Source: Massilia niastensis DSM 21313 (GTDB taxonomy: Bacteria > Pseudomonadota > Gammaproteobacteria > Burkholderiales > Burkholderiaceae_D). From it: a stretch of DNA of 64,000 nucleotides. The stretch covers positions 1-64,000 of the forward strand of contig NZ_KB908100.1 of NCBI RefSeq assembly GCF_000382345.1, given 5' to 3'. The notes below the pieces were generated by a model. The model searched no databases. It had not been told where the DNA came from and saw only the letters and a program-made list of their open reading frames with translations. Both the position numbers and the translations under genes were made by a program. Positions 7,808 through 17,417 of the stretch are shown piece after piece. Each line of letters starts with the position of its first letter. The stretch's first letter is position 1.

Positions 7808-8953
7808 ATGAAAAAACTGTTAGCGGCGTTTGCCGCCAGCCTGGTGATGGTCTCGGCCAGCGCGCAAACCGTGCCTGCACCGACCATCGCCGCCAAATCG
7901 TGGCTGCTGCTCGATGCGACGAGTGGCCAGGTCATCGCTTCGCAGGACCAGAACGCGCGCATCGAACCGGCCTCGCTCACCAAGGTCATGACGGCCTACG
8001 TGACCTTTGCCGCGATCCGCGAGAAGCGCCTGGCGCTGAACCAGATGGTGAACGTGTCGACCCGCGCCTGGAAGGTCGATGGCAGCAGCTCGAAGATGTT
8101 CATCGATCCGGCCACCCCGGTGTCGGTGAACGACCTGCTGCACGGGCTGATGATCCAGTCGGGCAATGACGCGGCAGTGGCGCTGGCCGAAGCGGTCGCC
8201 GGCGACGAAGGCACCTTCGTGACCCTGATGAACCGCGAAGCCGAGCGCATGGGCCTGAAGGGCACCCGCTTCGCCAACCCGCACGGCCTGCCGGACGCGA
8301 ACAACTATTCGACCGCGCACGACCTGTCGATGCTGGCGGCGAACGTGATCCGCGACTTCCCCGAGTTCTACAAGATCGACTCGGTCAAGCAGTTCACTTA
8401 TAACAAGATCACCCAGCAGAACCGCAACCGCCTGCTGTGGCTGGATCCGACCGTGGACGGCATGAAGACCGGCCACACCGACTCCTCGGGCTACAGCATG
8501 ATCGCTTCGGCGCGCCGCCCGAACGGCACCACCGGCCAGCGCCGCCTGATCTCGGTCGTGCTGGGCACCCCCTCGGATTCGGTGCGTACCCAGGAAAGCC
8601 AGAAGCTGCTGAACTGGGGCTTCCAGAACTTCGACACCGTGAAGCTGTACTCGAAGGGCCAGGCGATCGCGACGCCGGAAGTGTGGAAGGGTTCGCAGTC
8701 GAACGTGAAGATCGGCTTCACCCGCGACATCCTGGTCACCGTGCCGAAGGGCGTGGCGGGCAAGCTCAAGCCGGTCCTGGAACGCAAGGACCCGCTGGTC
8801 GCGCCGCTGGCCCGCAATGGCCAGGTCGGCACCCTGAAGATGATGGCGGACGGGAAGCCGCTGCTGGTGCTGCCGGTGGTGGCGCTGGAAGAGGTGCAGG
8901 AAGCGAGCATCTTCGGACGCGCCTGGGATTCGGTGCGGCTCTGGCTGCAGTAA
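7808..8953 (+). CDS. dacA: D-alanyl-D-alanine carboxypeptidase (PBP5/6 type)
   Basis: This 381-aa low-molecular-mass penicillin-binding protein trims the terminal D-Ala from peptidoglycan stem peptides in the periplasm. It has a signal peptide ending around ASAQT. The three active-site motifs are present: SLTK (Ser56, Lys59), SGN (118-120) and KTG (220-222). The C-terminal beta domain follows. The extreme C-terminus (SVRLWLQ) can form the amphipathic membrane anchor typical of PBP5. Length matches the family. It is transcribed alone, with its own promoter and a strong terminator. Confidence 0.92.
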   Translation: MKKLLAAFAASLVMVSASAQTVPAPTIAAKSWLLLDATSGQVIASQDQNARIEPASLTKVMTAYVTFAAIREKRLALNQMVNVSTRAWKVDGSSSKMFIDPATPVSVNDLLHGLMIQSGNDAAVALAEAVAGDEGTFVTLMNREAERMGLKGTRFANPHGLPDANNYSTAHDLSMLAANVIRDFPEFYKIDSVKQFTYNKITQQNRNRLLWLDPTVDGMKTGHTDSSGYSMIASARRPNGTTGQRRLISVVLGTPSDSVRTQESQKLLNWGFQNFDTVKLYSKGQAIATPEVWKGSQSNVKIGFTRDILVTVPKGVAGKLKPVLERKDPLVAPLARNGQVGTLKMMADGKPLLVLPVVALEEVQEASIFGRAWDSVRLWLQ

Positions 8954-8974
8954 GCGATACGGCGTAGCGCCGAC

Positions 8975-9008
8975 AGCCCGCCCGTGCGAGAGCCGGGCGG
9001 GCTTTTTT
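8975..9008 (+). terminator. rho-independent terminator of dacA
   Basis: A perfect 9-bp GC-rich stem (AGCCCGCCC with GGGCGGGCT) and an 11-nt loop are followed by a run of T. It lies 22 bp after the dacA stop. Confidence 0.9.
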
Positions 9009-9108
9009 GTTTGCCACCGAGTTCGTATTGACGAATTCGCCTTGTCAGGCAATCAATTCGACACGCTCCCGCTATAATCATGCGATCCCGTCACCACGAA
9101 AGATCCGC

Positions 9109-10035
9109 ATGACCCACCCGCTGCCCGCCGACCTGCACTGCCCCCGCGTCACCACCCGCGATGGCGGACCGGAACTGTCCCGCATCGTCGCCGGCATGTG
9201 GCGGATGACCGAATGGGGCATGTCGGTGCAGCAGCGGATCGCCTTCATCGAGCAGTGCATCGCGCTGGGCGTCACCAGCTTCGACCACGCCGACATCTAC
9301 GGCGACTACGGCGTCGAGGGCCTGTTCGGCGAAGCCCTGCGCGCCCAGCCTTCGCTGCGCGACCGCATCGAACTGGTCAGCAAGTGCGGGATCAAGCTGA
9401 TCTCGTCCAAGCGCCCGCAGCACGGCATCCAGCACTACGACACCACCGGCGCCCACATCGTCGCCTCGGCCGAGGAATCGCTGCGCCAGCTGCACACCGA
9501 CCGCCTCGACCTGCTGCTGATCCACCGCCCCGATCCGCTGATGGACTTCGACGAGGTCGCCGAAGCCTTCAATCGCCTGAAGCAGGCCGGCAAGGTGCTG
9601 CACTTCGGCGTGTCGAACTTCACGCGCCACCAGTTCGAATCCCTGAACCGCCGCGTCCTGCTGTCGACCAACCAGGTCGAATTCTCGCCGCTGCACAGCG
9701 CGCCGATGTTCGACGAGACCTTCGACGGCCTGCAGGACCTGCGCATCGCCCCGATGATCTGGTCGCCCCTCGCCGGCGGCCGCCTGTTCGATTCGAACGA
9801 CGCCGGCGCCGAGAACCTGCGCCTGGTGATCAAGGAAACCGCCGACCGCCTGCGCCAGCCTTTCGCCAGCGTGGTGTTCGCGTGGATCATGCAGCTGCCG
9901 AGCCGCCCGATTCCGCTCACCGGCAGCGGCCGCATCGAGGCGATCGGGGTGGCGGTGGCCGGCAGCAGCTTCACGCTGGAGCGCGACGACTGGTTCCGCA
10001 TCCTGCGCGCGGCGCGCGGACACGAGGTGGCCTGA
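9109..10035 (+). CDS. aldo/keto reductase (YdhF-like)
   Basis: This 308-aa TIM-barrel NADPH-dependent oxidoreductase has the AKR catalytic set: Asp and Tyr in DHADIYGDYG, Lys in SKCGIK and His in LLIHRPDP. The cofactor region GSGRIEA is near the C-terminus. Overall it resembles E. coli YdhF. The open frame extends upstream to 9007, but a TATAAT at 9073-9078 lies there and the family starts near this Met, so the ATG at 9109 is chosen. The CsoR-like gene begins one base after its stop, so the two are co-transcribed. Confidence 0.85.
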   Translation: MTHPLPADLHCPRVTTRDGGPELSRIVAGMWRMTEWGMSVQQRIAFIEQCIALGVTSFDHADIYGDYGVEGLFGEALRAQPSLRDRIELVSKCGIKLISSKRPQHGIQHYDTTGAHIVASAEESLRQLHTDRLDLLLIHRPDPLMDFDEVAEAFNRLKQAGKVLHFGVSNFTRHQFESLNRRVLLSTNQVEFSPLHSAPMFDETFDGLQDLRIAPMIWSPLAGGRLFDSNDAGAENLRLVIKETADRLRQPFASVVFAWIMQLPSRPIPLTGSGRIEAIGVAVAGSSFTLERDDWFRILRAARGHEVA

Positions 10036-10036
10036 G

Positions 10037-10348
10037 ATGGCCGACAGCCAGCTGAAGGTCGTCGAAGGCAAGGCCCTCAACGCGCAGCAGAAGAAGGACC
10101 TGCTGAACCGGCTGGCGCGCATCGAGGGCCAGTTGCGCGGCGTGCAGAAGCTGATCGCGCTGGCCGACACGCCGTCGGACTGCGACGCCGTCGCGCAGCA
10201 GATGGCGGCGGCGCGCAAGGCCCTCGACCGCTCCTTCGTCCAGCTCCTGACCTCGGCCATCCTCACCCAGACCGGCGACGCCGCCGACCTGGAGGAAGCG
10301 CAGGCGCGGGCCGCCCACCTGGCGGCCATGCTCGACAGGTTCGCCTGA
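10037..10348 (+). CDS. CsoR/FrmR/RcnR-family repressor, atypical ligand set
   Basis: This 103-aa all-helical DNA-binding protein of the DUF156 family shows LLNRLARIEGQLRGVQKLI and the conserved Cys49 in SDCDAV. In CsoR and FrmR a His and often a second Cys in the second helix complete the metal or formaldehyde site. The aligned region here reads RSFVQLLTSAIL and has neither. The inducer may thus be something other than the usual metals, for example a Cys-reactive electrophile. It lies one base after the aldo/keto reductase gene, which suggests it controls that operon. Confidence 0.82.
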   Translation: MADSQLKVVEGKALNAQQKKDLLNRLARIEGQLRGVQKLIALADTPSDCDAVAQQMAAARKALDRSFVQLLTSAILTQTGDAADLEEAQARAAHLAAMLDRFA

Positions 10349-10349
10349 A

Positions 10350-11159
10350 TCAGTCCTCGTAGACCCGGGGCGGGGCAACGCCCTGCCACCCGAGCTTCCA
10401 GCCGATATTCAGCAGCAGGGTCGCGCACACGTACAGCAGGAAGAACAGCACGAAGAAGCGCGTCTGCAGCAATGCCAGCAGCACCGCGCACACGCCCAGC
10501 AGGACCAGCATCCCCTTGCGGCGCGGATGCTTGGAGCTGGGGAAGCGGATCGTCGACACCATCAGCGCGCCCACCACGACCATCAGCGCCGCGACCAGGA
10601 ACGCCTGCGTCATCGTGACGGCCGGCGCCGGCCAGGCCACCACCACCGAGGCCACGCAGGCCGCGCCGGCGGTGATCGGCATGCCGACGAAATAGCGCGG
10701 ATCGGTGCGGCCGTGGCTGATATTGAAACGCGCCAGGCGCAGCGCGCCGCAGGTGACGAACACGAAGCAGGCCAGCCCGCCCATGCGCACCAGGGTCGGA
10801 TGCGCCTCGCTCATCTGGGCGAAGCCGTAGCAATACAGCAGCAGGCCGGGGGCGCAGCCGAAGTTCATCACGTCGGCGATCGAATCGAGCTGCACGCCGA
10901 AGCTGCTTTGCGTGTTGGTGGCGCGCGCCACGTAGCCATCGAGCGCGTCGAACACGCCGGCCAGCACCAGCAGGATCGCGGCGAGCCGGTAATCGCCTGG
11001 GTCGCCCACGTGCGCGTTATCGACCGAGATCACGATGCTGCCGAAGCCGCACGCAATCGACAACAGCGTCACGAAACTGGGTAGGGCGAACTTGGCGCGG
11101 GCAAGGCGCTGCTGGCGTGTAGGCTTCAATTGATGGCTCGACAAGATAATGAATGCCAC
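10350..11159 (-). CDS. pssA: CDP-diacylglycerol-serine O-phosphatidyltransferase
   Basis: PssA makes phosphatidylserine, the precursor of phosphatidylethanolamine, in the inner membrane. The CDP-alcohol phosphotransferase signature is present in DALDGYVARATNTQSSFG followed by DSIAD, with the spaced D-G-A-R-G-D-D residues. About eight hydrophobic segments span the 269 aa. The start given is a GTG with no clear Shine-Dalgarno sequence; no ATG lies nearby in frame, so the N-terminus is uncertain by up to about 20 residues. It converges on the CsoR-like gene with a one-base gap between stop codons. Confidence 0.88.
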   Translation of the reverse strand: MAFIILSSHQLKPTRQQRLARAKFALPSFVTLLSIACGFGSIVISVDNAHVGDPGDYRLAAILLVLAGVFDALDGYVARATNTQSSFGVQLDSIADVMNFGCAPGLLLYCYGFAQMSEAHPTLVRMGGLACFVFVTCGALRLARFNISHGRTDPRYFVGMPITAGAACVASVVVAWPAPAVTMTQAFLVAALMVVVGALMVSTIRFPSSKHPRRKGMLVLLGVCAVLLALLQTRFFVLFFLLYVCATLLLNIGWKLGWQGVAPPRVYED

Positions 11160-11270
11160 ATTCTACAGGCAGCAAAATAAGGCTGTTGCGCATGATGCTA
11201 ACGTCCGGCGTGACACGACGATTTGCCCTAGAATGTCAGCTGGTTTCCAGGTATTGACAGGAGTTGCAAT

Positions 11271-12230
11271 ATGAGCTATACGCTTCGCTGGTCGGCATTC
11301 GTTGCGGCGCTGGGCATCGCGGTGGGCCTGGTTGCATGCGGCGGTGGCGGCGGCAGCGCGAGCCCCTCCGGTATCGCCAACAACGCCGCCGCGGCCATGC
11401 CTCCCACCGGCACGGTGACGCCGGACGCCTCCGCGCCTGTCCTGACGGGCAATATCGCAGCCGACGGGCGCAACTGGATCAACTATCGCCGCACCCAGGC
11501 CGGGATGCCGGCGGTGGCCGAGAACGCCCAGATCAACGTCGCGGCGCAGGGACACTCCGACTACCAGCGTGTCAACAACCTCATGAGCCACGACCAGACC
11601 GCGGGCCGCCAGGGCTTCACCGGCGCCACGCTGGCGGACCGCCTGAACGCGGCCGGCTACACGCTGCCGGCGAACGGCTTCGCCTACGGCGAGGTGATCT
11701 CGGGGACGAACAACCGCTCCGGCTTCTACATGGCCGAAGAACTGATCACGGCGATCTTCCATCGCTTCGTGATCTTCGAGCCGATGTTCAGGGAAATCGG
11801 CACGGGCGCGGCGACCGCGGCGAACGGCTTCAACTACTTCACCGCCGATTTCGGGACGCGCGGCGGCTTCACGTCGGGCATTGCGCGCGGCACGGTCGTG
11901 ACCTGGCCGTTCAATGGCCAGACCCAGGTGACGCCGAACTTCTTCAGCGACAGCGAGGAACCGGATCCGGTACAGGGCCGGAACGAAGTGGGCTACCCGA
12001 TCAGCGTGCACGCCAACCTCGAATTCGACATCGCCGTGCAAAGCTTCAGCGTGCGTCCGCGCGGCGGCGCCAACCTGCAGGTGCAGCGCGTCGACCCGAC
12101 CGGCGACAAGACCGCGGCCGCGATCGTCCCGCTGGCGCCGCTGGCCGCCGCGACCACCTACGACGTCAGCTTCACCGGCTCGGTGGGCGGCACGCCGGTG
12201 GCGCGCGAGTGGTCGTTCACCACCCGTTGA
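11271..12230 (+). CDS. CAP-domain lipoprotein
   Basis: This 319-aa protein has a lipoprotein signal ending at GLVAC followed by a Gly run. A SCP/PR1-like CAP domain covers residues about 60-200 (NYRRTQAGMPAV, SDYQRVNNLMSHDQTAGRQGF, then an ITAIFHRFVIFEP segment). A C-terminal Ig-like domain (about 220-319) ends in the common AREWSFTT motif. CAP proteins in bacteria are secreted or surface exposed and of unclear function. AGGAG precedes the ATG at a good distance. The stop overlaps the next start (TGATG), so it is translationally coupled to the Hpt protein. Confidence 0.8.
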   Translation: MSYTLRWSAFVAALGIAVGLVACGGGGGSASPSGIANNAAAAMPPTGTVTPDASAPVLTGNIAADGRNWINYRRTQAGMPAVAENAQINVAAQGHSDYQRVNNLMSHDQTAGRQGFTGATLADRLNAAGYTLPANGFAYGEVISGTNNRSGFYMAEELITAIFHRFVIFEPMFREIGTGAATAANGFNYFTADFGTRGGFTSGIARGTVVTWPFNGQTQVTPNFFSDSEEPDPVQGRNEVGYPISVHANLEFDIAVQSFSVRPRGGANLQVQRVDPTGDKTAAAIVPLAPLAAATTYDVSFTGSVGGTPVAREWSFTTR

Positions 12231-12820
12231 TGCACAACGCCCCGGACGGACGCAAGGACCGCGGCCAGGCCATCGACCTGGACGCCGGACTGGAGCGGGT
12301 CATGGGCGACCGCGCCATGTACCTGCGGGTGCTCGCACGCTTCCAGGCCGATTACCGCGACAGCGCGCAGCGGCTGCGCGCCGCCCTCCTCCAGGATGAC
12401 CCGAAGCTCGTCCAGCGCATCATCCATACCCTCAAGGGCGCCGCGGCGATGATCGAGGCGCGCAGGCTGCGCCGGCTGTCGCACGACATCGAACTGGCGC
12501 TGCGCGCGCAAGCCGGCGCGGACGCCGCCATGGTCGATGCGCTGGAAGCGGAACTGGCGCGGGTGCTGGAAGCACTGGATGCGGCGCTGGCTGGCGCCGT
12601 GCTGCCGGCCTCAGCCATGCCGGCCGTGACGGGAGACCTGGCGACGCTGCGCGCGATGCTCGACCTGGGGAATGGCGATGCGCCCGCCCTGTTCGCCACC
12701 CAGCGCCCCGCCCTGCTGGCCACGCTCGGGACGGAACGCCTGCGTGCACTGGACAGCGCCATCGGGGAGTTCGACTTCGAGCGCGCCCTGGCCGTCATGG
12801 ACGGGACCACCCCCGCCTAG
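12230..12820 (+). CDS. Hpt-domain phosphotransfer protein
   Basis: This 196-aa cytoplasmic protein has an N-terminal Hpt four-helix bundle. The phospho-accepting His66 sits in the motif HTLKGAAAMIEA. The C-terminal part (about 115-196) is helical and resembles the GGDEF/Hpt-associated tails found beside hybrid kinases. It would relay phosphate from a hybrid kinase to a response regulator. No kinase or regulator gene adjoins it. The start overlaps the CAP lipoprotein stop by one base. Confidence 0.75.
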   Translation: MHNAPDGRKDRGQAIDLDAGLERVMGDRAMYLRVLARFQADYRDSAQRLRAALLQDDPKLVQRIIHTLKGAAAMIEARRLRRLSHDIELALRAQAGADAAMVDALEAELARVLEALDAALAGAVLPASAMPAVTGDLATLRAMLDLGNGDAPALFATQRPALLATLGTERLRALDSAIGEFDFERALAVMDGTTPA

Positions 12821-12833
12821 CGGCAGCGCGCCT

Positions 12834-13037
12834 TCAGCGCGTGTATTCCGCTTCCTCGTCGAACGAATCGGCGCAGCTCTTGCCACAGAAACGGCGCACA
12901 CTGTCGAGTGGTTTTTCGCAATACCAGCACGAACCTTTTGCCGGCAAGCTCAGTCGGGAAGGCGTGGTACGCGCAATCGCGGCCATGGGCGCCTCGGGCA
13001 TCCCGTTGTCCGGAAAACTCTCGTGTGTCGTTTCCAA
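12834..13037 (-). CDS. small zinc-ribbon protein
   Basis: This predicted 67-aa protein has a C-terminal treble of cysteines, CWYCEKPLDSVRRFCGKSC, matching a C-x2-C...C-x3-C zinc-binding knuckle. Such short zinc-finger proteins are common in betaproteobacteria but have no assigned role. The start is a TTG preceded by a good purine-rich site (AGGGGGTGG). ATG codons 12 and 17 residues in are alternatives and keep the zinc motif. It converges with the Hpt gene. Confidence 0.6.
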   Translation of the reverse strand: METTHESFPDNGMPEAPMAAIARTTPSRLSLPAKGSCWYCEKPLDSVRRFCGKSCADSFDEEAEYTR

Positions 13038-13315
13038 GATCCACCCCCTACACGGCAGACTGAAGTCCAGAAAAGATTACTCCAGTGGAATGCCGCGTGC
13101 ATGAGAAAGCGCAAGCCAGACCGCAACAGCCAGGCTGTCGCGGCAGTACAGTGCGTATCAGTGTGCGCCCAATGGCATGCCTGTGCAATGCTGTCATTAT
13201 CGACAGCCTTGATTTAAGGCATGTACGCAACACCGCATTCGGGCAATACATCGTGCGGCGAGAAAATCCTATCTTACTGCCAACAATATGCGCGCACGCA
13301 ACAGAGAAGGAGCGC

Positions 13316-13906
13316 TCAGCGCACCGGTTCCAGGGTGACCAGCAGGCCCGAGCGGGTGGTCTGGATGCGGGTGGGGGTGAACTGGACGCCCGCATGGCGC
13401 AGGTCTTCGGTGCGGAAGGTGTAGACCGGCACGTCGCGCACCAGGGTGCCGATCAGGCCGTTGGCGACGCTGGCCATCTGGCGCTCGAGGCTGCCGCTGC
13501 CGGCGCCGAAGTCGATGCGGTCCACGCGCGGTTCGGCCATCATCACCGCCGAGCGCCCGGCGTCGACGTACAGGCGCCCCGAAAACGCCAGGCTCCCGGA
13601 CCAGGAATCGCGCATGAACGGCGGGGCGACCGACGCGTCCAGGGCCAGGGCCACGCGGTCCAGCTCGGGCTGGATCGAGAGCTGGGGACGCGACAGGTGG
13701 ACGTTCAGCGCGCTCAGCATGGAGTTATCGATCGGGAAGCGGCGGTCGATGCCGGCTTGCAGCTTGTGCAGCGGCAGCTCGACCTGGCGCGGGCCGATCA
13801 GGCTGGCGCACGAGGACAACAGGGCGCAGGCGGCACTGGCCGCGGCCAGTGCCGCCACGCGGCGGCGCCCGTTCGGATGGGGGCGGGTCTGGTACGAATC
13901 GTTCAT
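13316..13906 (-). CDS. DUF1439-type lipoprotein
   Basis: This is a 196-aa lipoprotein. After a basic N-terminus the signal helix ends in LLSSC. The mature domain (VELPLHKLQAGIDRRFPID, then an LNVHLSRPQLSI segment) matches the DUF1439 family, which includes E. coli YceB, a predicted lipid-binding envelope protein of tubular-lipid-binding type. It lies downstream of mnmE on the same strand with a 73-bp gap. The 278 bp beyond its stop (13038-13315) show no gene or terminator that I can support. Confidence 0.75.
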   Translation of the reverse strand: MNDSYQTRPHPNGRRRVAALAAASAACALLSSCASLIGPRQVELPLHKLQAGIDRRFPIDNSMLSALNVHLSRPQLSIQPELDRVALALDASVAPPFMRDSWSGSLAFSGRLYVDAGRSAVMMAEPRVDRIDFGAGSGSLERQMASVANGLIGTLVRDVPVYTFRTEDLRHAGVQFTPTRIQTTRSGLLVTLEPVR

Positions 13907-13979
13907 GCGGGGAGCGTAGCACAGACGGCCCCGGCGAGCCGCGCGGGCGGCTCAACCGGGACACGGCAGGGGTGGGCGC

Positions 13980-15359
13980 TCACTTTCCGATACAGAAGCG
14001 GCTGAAGATCACCCCCAGCAGGTCGTCCGGCGTGAACTGCCCGGTGATGCTGGAGAGCTGGTCCTGCGCCAGCCGCAACTCCTCGGCGAACAGGTCGAGC
14101 GACTGGTCGTCCTGCATCGCGTGCTGGCGCGCCAGGTCCAGGTGTTCGCGCGCGGCGCGCAGCGCGATCAGGTGGCGTTCGCGCGCCAGGTACAGCGACT
14201 CCCCGGTCTGCTGCCAGCCGGCGATGCGCAGCAGTTCGGCGCGCAGCAGGTCGATGCCGATCTTCTCGTGCGCCGACAGGTAGATATGGGTCGCGTCCGC
14301 GCCCGTATCGACGGACGCCTGGTGGCCCGACAGGTCGATCTTGTTCCAGATGCGCACCACCGGCACGTTCTGCGGGAAGGCGGCGACGATCGCTTCGTCG
14401 GCCTTGCTCGGCCCCAGGCTGGCGTCGAGCAGGTGCAGGATCACGTCGGCCTTGCCGACCTCGCCCCAGGTGCGCTCGATGCCGATGCGCTCGACCACGT
14501 CGATCCCCTCGTCCACCGCGCGGATGCCGGCGGTGTCGATGATGTTCAGCGGGATGCCTTCGACCTGGATGGTCTCGCTGACCTTGTCGCGCGTGGTGCC
14601 GGCGATCGGGGTGACGATCGCCACGTCGGCGCCCGCCAGCGCATTCAGGAGCGAGGACTTGCCCACGTTCGGCTGGCCCACCAGCACCACGTTCAGGCCT
14701 TCGCGCAGCAGCGCGCCCTGCGCCGCCTGGCGGAACACGGCTTCCAGCGAGTCGACGATGCCGGCCAGCTGGCCGCGCGCGTTCGACTTCTCGAGGAAGT
14801 CGATTTCCTCTTCCGGGAAGTCGAGGGTGGCTTCGACCAGCATGCGCAAATTTGTGGTCTGGTCGACCAGCCTGTGCACCACCTGCGAGAACGCGCCGGA
14901 CAGCGACTGCGAAGCCGACCTGGCGGCCGCTTCGGTGGAGGCGTCGATCAGGTCGGCGACCGCCTCGGCCTGGGCCAGGTCGAGCTTGTCGTTCAGGAAG
15001 GCGCGGCGGGTGAACTCGCCCGGTTCCGCCAGGCGCAGGCCGAAGGCGCCGCCGGCTTCCAGCACGCGCGCAAGCAGCATCTGCAGCACGATCGGGCCGC
15101 CGTGGCCCTGCAGCTCCAGCACGTCCTCGCCGGTGTAGGAATGCGGGCCCTTGAAGTAGAGCGCGATGCCCTGGTCGATCACGTCGCCGTTGGCAGCCTT
15201 GAACGGGATGTAGGTGGCGTGGCGCGGGGCCAGGGTGGCGCCGGGGAACAGGGCGTCGATCAGCGGGGCCAGCGACTTGCCGGAGGCGCGCACGACGCCG
15301 ATGCCGCCGCGGCCGGGGGCGGTCGCGATGGCGGCGATGGGGGAGGTGTCGAGTTTCAT
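13980..15359 (-). CDS. mnmE: tRNA uridine-5-carboxymethylaminomethyl GTPase MnmE
   Basis: With MnmG, MnmE modifies the wobble uridine of several tRNAs. The 459-aa protein has an N-terminal tetrahydrofolate-binding domain ([15 protein letters not shown]), a helical domain, and an inserted G domain with [15 protein letters not shown] and NKID. It ends in the catalytic CIGK tail. The ATG at 15359 gives the standard N-terminus; the open frame runs 30 codons further but overlaps the yidC terminator. It is part of the conserved rpmH-rnpA-yidD-yidC-mnmE order. Confidence 0.96.
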   Translation of the reverse strand: MKLDTSPIAAIATAPGRGGIGVVRASGKSLAPLIDALFPGATLAPRHATYIPFKAANGDVIDQGIALYFKGPHSYTGEDVLELQGHGGPIVLQMLLARVLEAGGAFGLRLAEPGEFTRRAFLNDKLDLAQAEAVADLIDASTEAAARSASQSLSGAFSQVVHRLVDQTTNLRMLVEATLDFPEEEIDFLEKSNARGQLAGIVDSLEAVFRQAAQGALLREGLNVVLVGQPNVGKSSLLNALAGADVAIVTPIAGTTRDKVSETIQVEGIPLNIIDTAGIRAVDEGIDVVERIGIERTWGEVGKADVILHLLDASLGPSKADEAIVAAFPQNVPVVRIWNKIDLSGHQASVDTGADATHIYLSAHEKIGIDLLRAELLRIAGWQQTGESLYLARERHLIALRAAREHLDLARQHAMQDDQSLDLFAEELRLAQDQLSSITGQFTPDDLLGVIFSRFCIGK

Positions 15360-15427
15360 GGGATGGATTGTAAGGGATACGCCCGGGCGTTGTTTGGCGA
15401 TCCAGGTTCGCCGCGCACCGCCAGAAA

Positions 15428-15456
15428 CAAAAAAGCCCGCGCATCGCACGGGCTTT
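15428..15456 (-). terminator. rho-independent terminator after yidC
   Basis: On the minus strand AAGCCCG pairs with CGGGCTT and is followed by a run of T. It lies about 20 bp after the yidC stop and separates yidC from mnmE transcription. A TACAAT hexamer just upstream of mnmE could serve as that gene's own -10. Confidence 0.85.
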
Positions 15457-15474
15457 CCAGGAACAGCGAACAGT

Positions 15475-17145
15475 TTACTTCGCCGTCTCGTACTTCTTGG
15501 TGATGACCCACTGCTGGCCGATCGACAGGATGTTGTTGACCACCCAGTACAGCACCAGTCCCGACGGGAAGAAGAAGAAGACCACCGAGAATGCCAGCGG
15601 CATGAACAGCATCATCTTCGCCTGCACCGGATCGGTCGGTTGCGGGTTCAGCTTGGTCGTGATGAACATCGACACCGCGTACAGGATCGGCAGGATGAAG
15701 TACGGGTCAGGCTGGGTCAGGTCGGTGATCCAGCCGACCCACGGCGCGCCGCGCATCTCGACCGATGCCTGCAGCACCCAGTACAGGGCGAAGAACACCG
15801 GCATCTGCACCAGGATCGGCAGGCAGCCGCCCAGCGGGTTGATCTTTTCCGACTTGTACAGCTCCATGGTGGCCTGCTGCATCTTCTGCGGATCGGCCTT
15901 GTAGCGCTCGCGGATCGCCTGCATCTTCGGCGTCACCACGCGCATCTTGGCCATGCTGCGGTAGCCTGCCGCCGACAGCGGGAAGAAGGCCAGCTTGATC
16001 AGGATGGTCAGGGCGACGATGGTCCAGCCCCAGTTACCCAGCAGCGAGTACAGGTGGTCCATCACCCAGAAGATCGGCTTGGCGATCACGGTCAGCATGC
16101 CGTAGTCCTTCACCAGCTCCAGGCCCGGGGTGATCGTCTCGAGGGTCTTCTCGTCCTGCGGACCCGAATACAGGCGGGTGTCGGCCGACACGGTGGCGCC
16201 CGGCGCCACGCTGCCCAGCGGCTGCACGGTGCCGATCGCGTACAGGTTGGTCGCGATCTTCTTGGTGAAGATGTCGCGCGGCGCCTTGTCGGCCGGGATG
16301 AAGGCCGAGACGAAGAAGTGCTGCGAGATCGCGACCCAGCCGTTGTCGGCCTTGGTCGAGTGCTCGGCTTTGCCCTTCTCGATTTCCTCGAAGGTCAGCT
16401 TCTGGTACTTCTCGGCGTCGGTGTACAGGGTCGGGCCGGTGTAGCTCGACATGAACCACGAGTTGTTGGCCGGTTCGTTGCCGTCGTGCTGGAGCTGCAG
16501 GTACAGCGACGGCTGCACCGGCGCGGCGCTGACGTTGGTGACGTCATGGCGCATGCCGATCACGTAGTCGCCGCGGCGGAACGTGAAGGTCTTGGTCAGG
16601 CGCACGCCGCCCTGCTCCGCATCCATCACCAGCTGCACCTGGTTGCCGCCGTTCAGGGTGCGCACACCCGGGCGGACCACGAACGGCGTGGTGTGGTTCG
16701 GCAGCACGCCGGCGGCGCTGGTGCCGATCAGGCCGGTCTGGCCGAGGTAGACATTGTTGCCGTTGACGCCGAACAGGACCTGGTTCTTGGTCTTGTCGTT
16801 ATGGTCAGGATACTTCAGCAGTTCGAGACGCTTGATGACGCCGCCGACGGTGTCGATGTCGACCTTCACCACGTCGGTGCTGATGGTCACGACCTGGCTG
16901 GCCGCGGCGGCCGGCGCGCCACCCGCGACAGGCGGCGTGGCGCCCGGCGTGCCCGGCACGGCCGCGCTGCCCGGCTGGGCTGCGGCGGGAACGTCGGACG
17001 GCTTGGCCTGCTGTTGGGCGACCTGTGCCGGCGGGGCCGGCGAGAACAGGGACTGTTTGCCGGTGGACACCATCCAGTTGTTCCATAGAACAATCAGGGA
17101 GACAGCGAACACGATCCACAGGACGGTACGTTTATTGATATCCAT
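15475..17145 (-). CDS. yidC: membrane protein insertase YidC
   Basis: YidC inserts and folds inner-membrane proteins, alone or with SecYEG. The 556-aa protein has an N-terminal membrane anchor ([13 protein letters not shown]) and a large periplasmic beta domain. A Pro/Ala-rich linker lies at about residues 35-75. The C-terminal five-helix core contains the segments [15 protein letters not shown] and [16 protein letters not shown]. The Asp-Ile-Asn-Lys start is typical of the family. It follows yidD by 11 bp on the same transcript. Confidence 0.97.
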   Translation of the reverse strand: MDINKRTVLWIVFAVSLIVLWNNWMVSTGKQSLFSPAPPAQVAQQQAKPSDVPAAAQPGSAAVPGTPGATPPVAGGAPAAAASQVVTISTDVVKVDIDTVGGVIKRLELLKYPDHNDKTKNQVLFGVNGNNVYLGQTGLIGTSAAGVLPNHTTPFVVRPGVRTLNGGNQVQLVMDAEQGGVRLTKTFTFRRGDYVIGMRHDVTNVSAAPVQPSLYLQLQHDGNEPANNSWFMSSYTGPTLYTDAEKYQKLTFEEIEKGKAEHSTKADNGWVAISQHFFVSAFIPADKAPRDIFTKKIATNLYAIGTVQPLGSVAPGATVSADTRLYSGPQDEKTLETITPGLELVKDYGMLTVIAKPIFWVMDHLYSLLGNWGWTIVALTILIKLAFFPLSAAGYRSMAKMRVVTPKMQAIRERYKADPQKMQQATMELYKSEKINPLGGCLPILVQMPVFFALYWVLQASVEMRGAPWVGWITDLTQPDPYFILPILYAVSMFITTKLNPQPTDPVQAKMMLFMPLAFSVVFFFFPSGLVLYWVVNNILSIGQQWVITKKYETAK

Positions 17146-17156
17146 TGAGGTATTGA

Positions 17157-17417
17157 TCAGGAATGGTTGCAACCGCAATCGGCTGAGTGGGAATCCTTGG
17201 TGCGCGCGGGCGGCACCAGATCGACGCCGCCGGCGTTCCACGGGTGGCAGCGGCACACGCGGCGCGTGGCCAGCAGCGTGCCGCGCAGGGCGCCGTGGGT
17301 GCGCAGCGCTTCGATCGCGTAATTGGAGCAGGTCGGGTAGAAGCGGCACTTCTGCCCGAGCATCGGGGACAGCAGCAGCTGGTAGCCGCGTAGCAACCAG
17401 ACGAGCAGCGTCTTCAT
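17157..17417 (-). CDS. yidD: membrane protein insertion efficiency factor YidD
   Basis: This 86-aa protein has the conserved YidD core LLRGYQLLLSPMLGQKCRF followed by YPTCSNYA, then CRCHPWNAGG with the GGVDLVP motif. It is a small amphipathic inner-membrane-associated protein that aids YidC-dependent insertion. The start overlaps the rnpA stop by 4 nt. Confidence 0.95.
   Translation of the reverse strand: MKTLLVWLLRGYQLLLSPMLGQKCRFYPTCSNYAIEALRTHGALRGTLLATRRVCRCHPWNAGGVDLVPPARTKDSHSADCGCNHS

Noticed and set aside
13197..13205. TTATCGACA as a DnaA box
   Set aside because: It has one mismatch at a conserved position and stands alone, far from the origin block.
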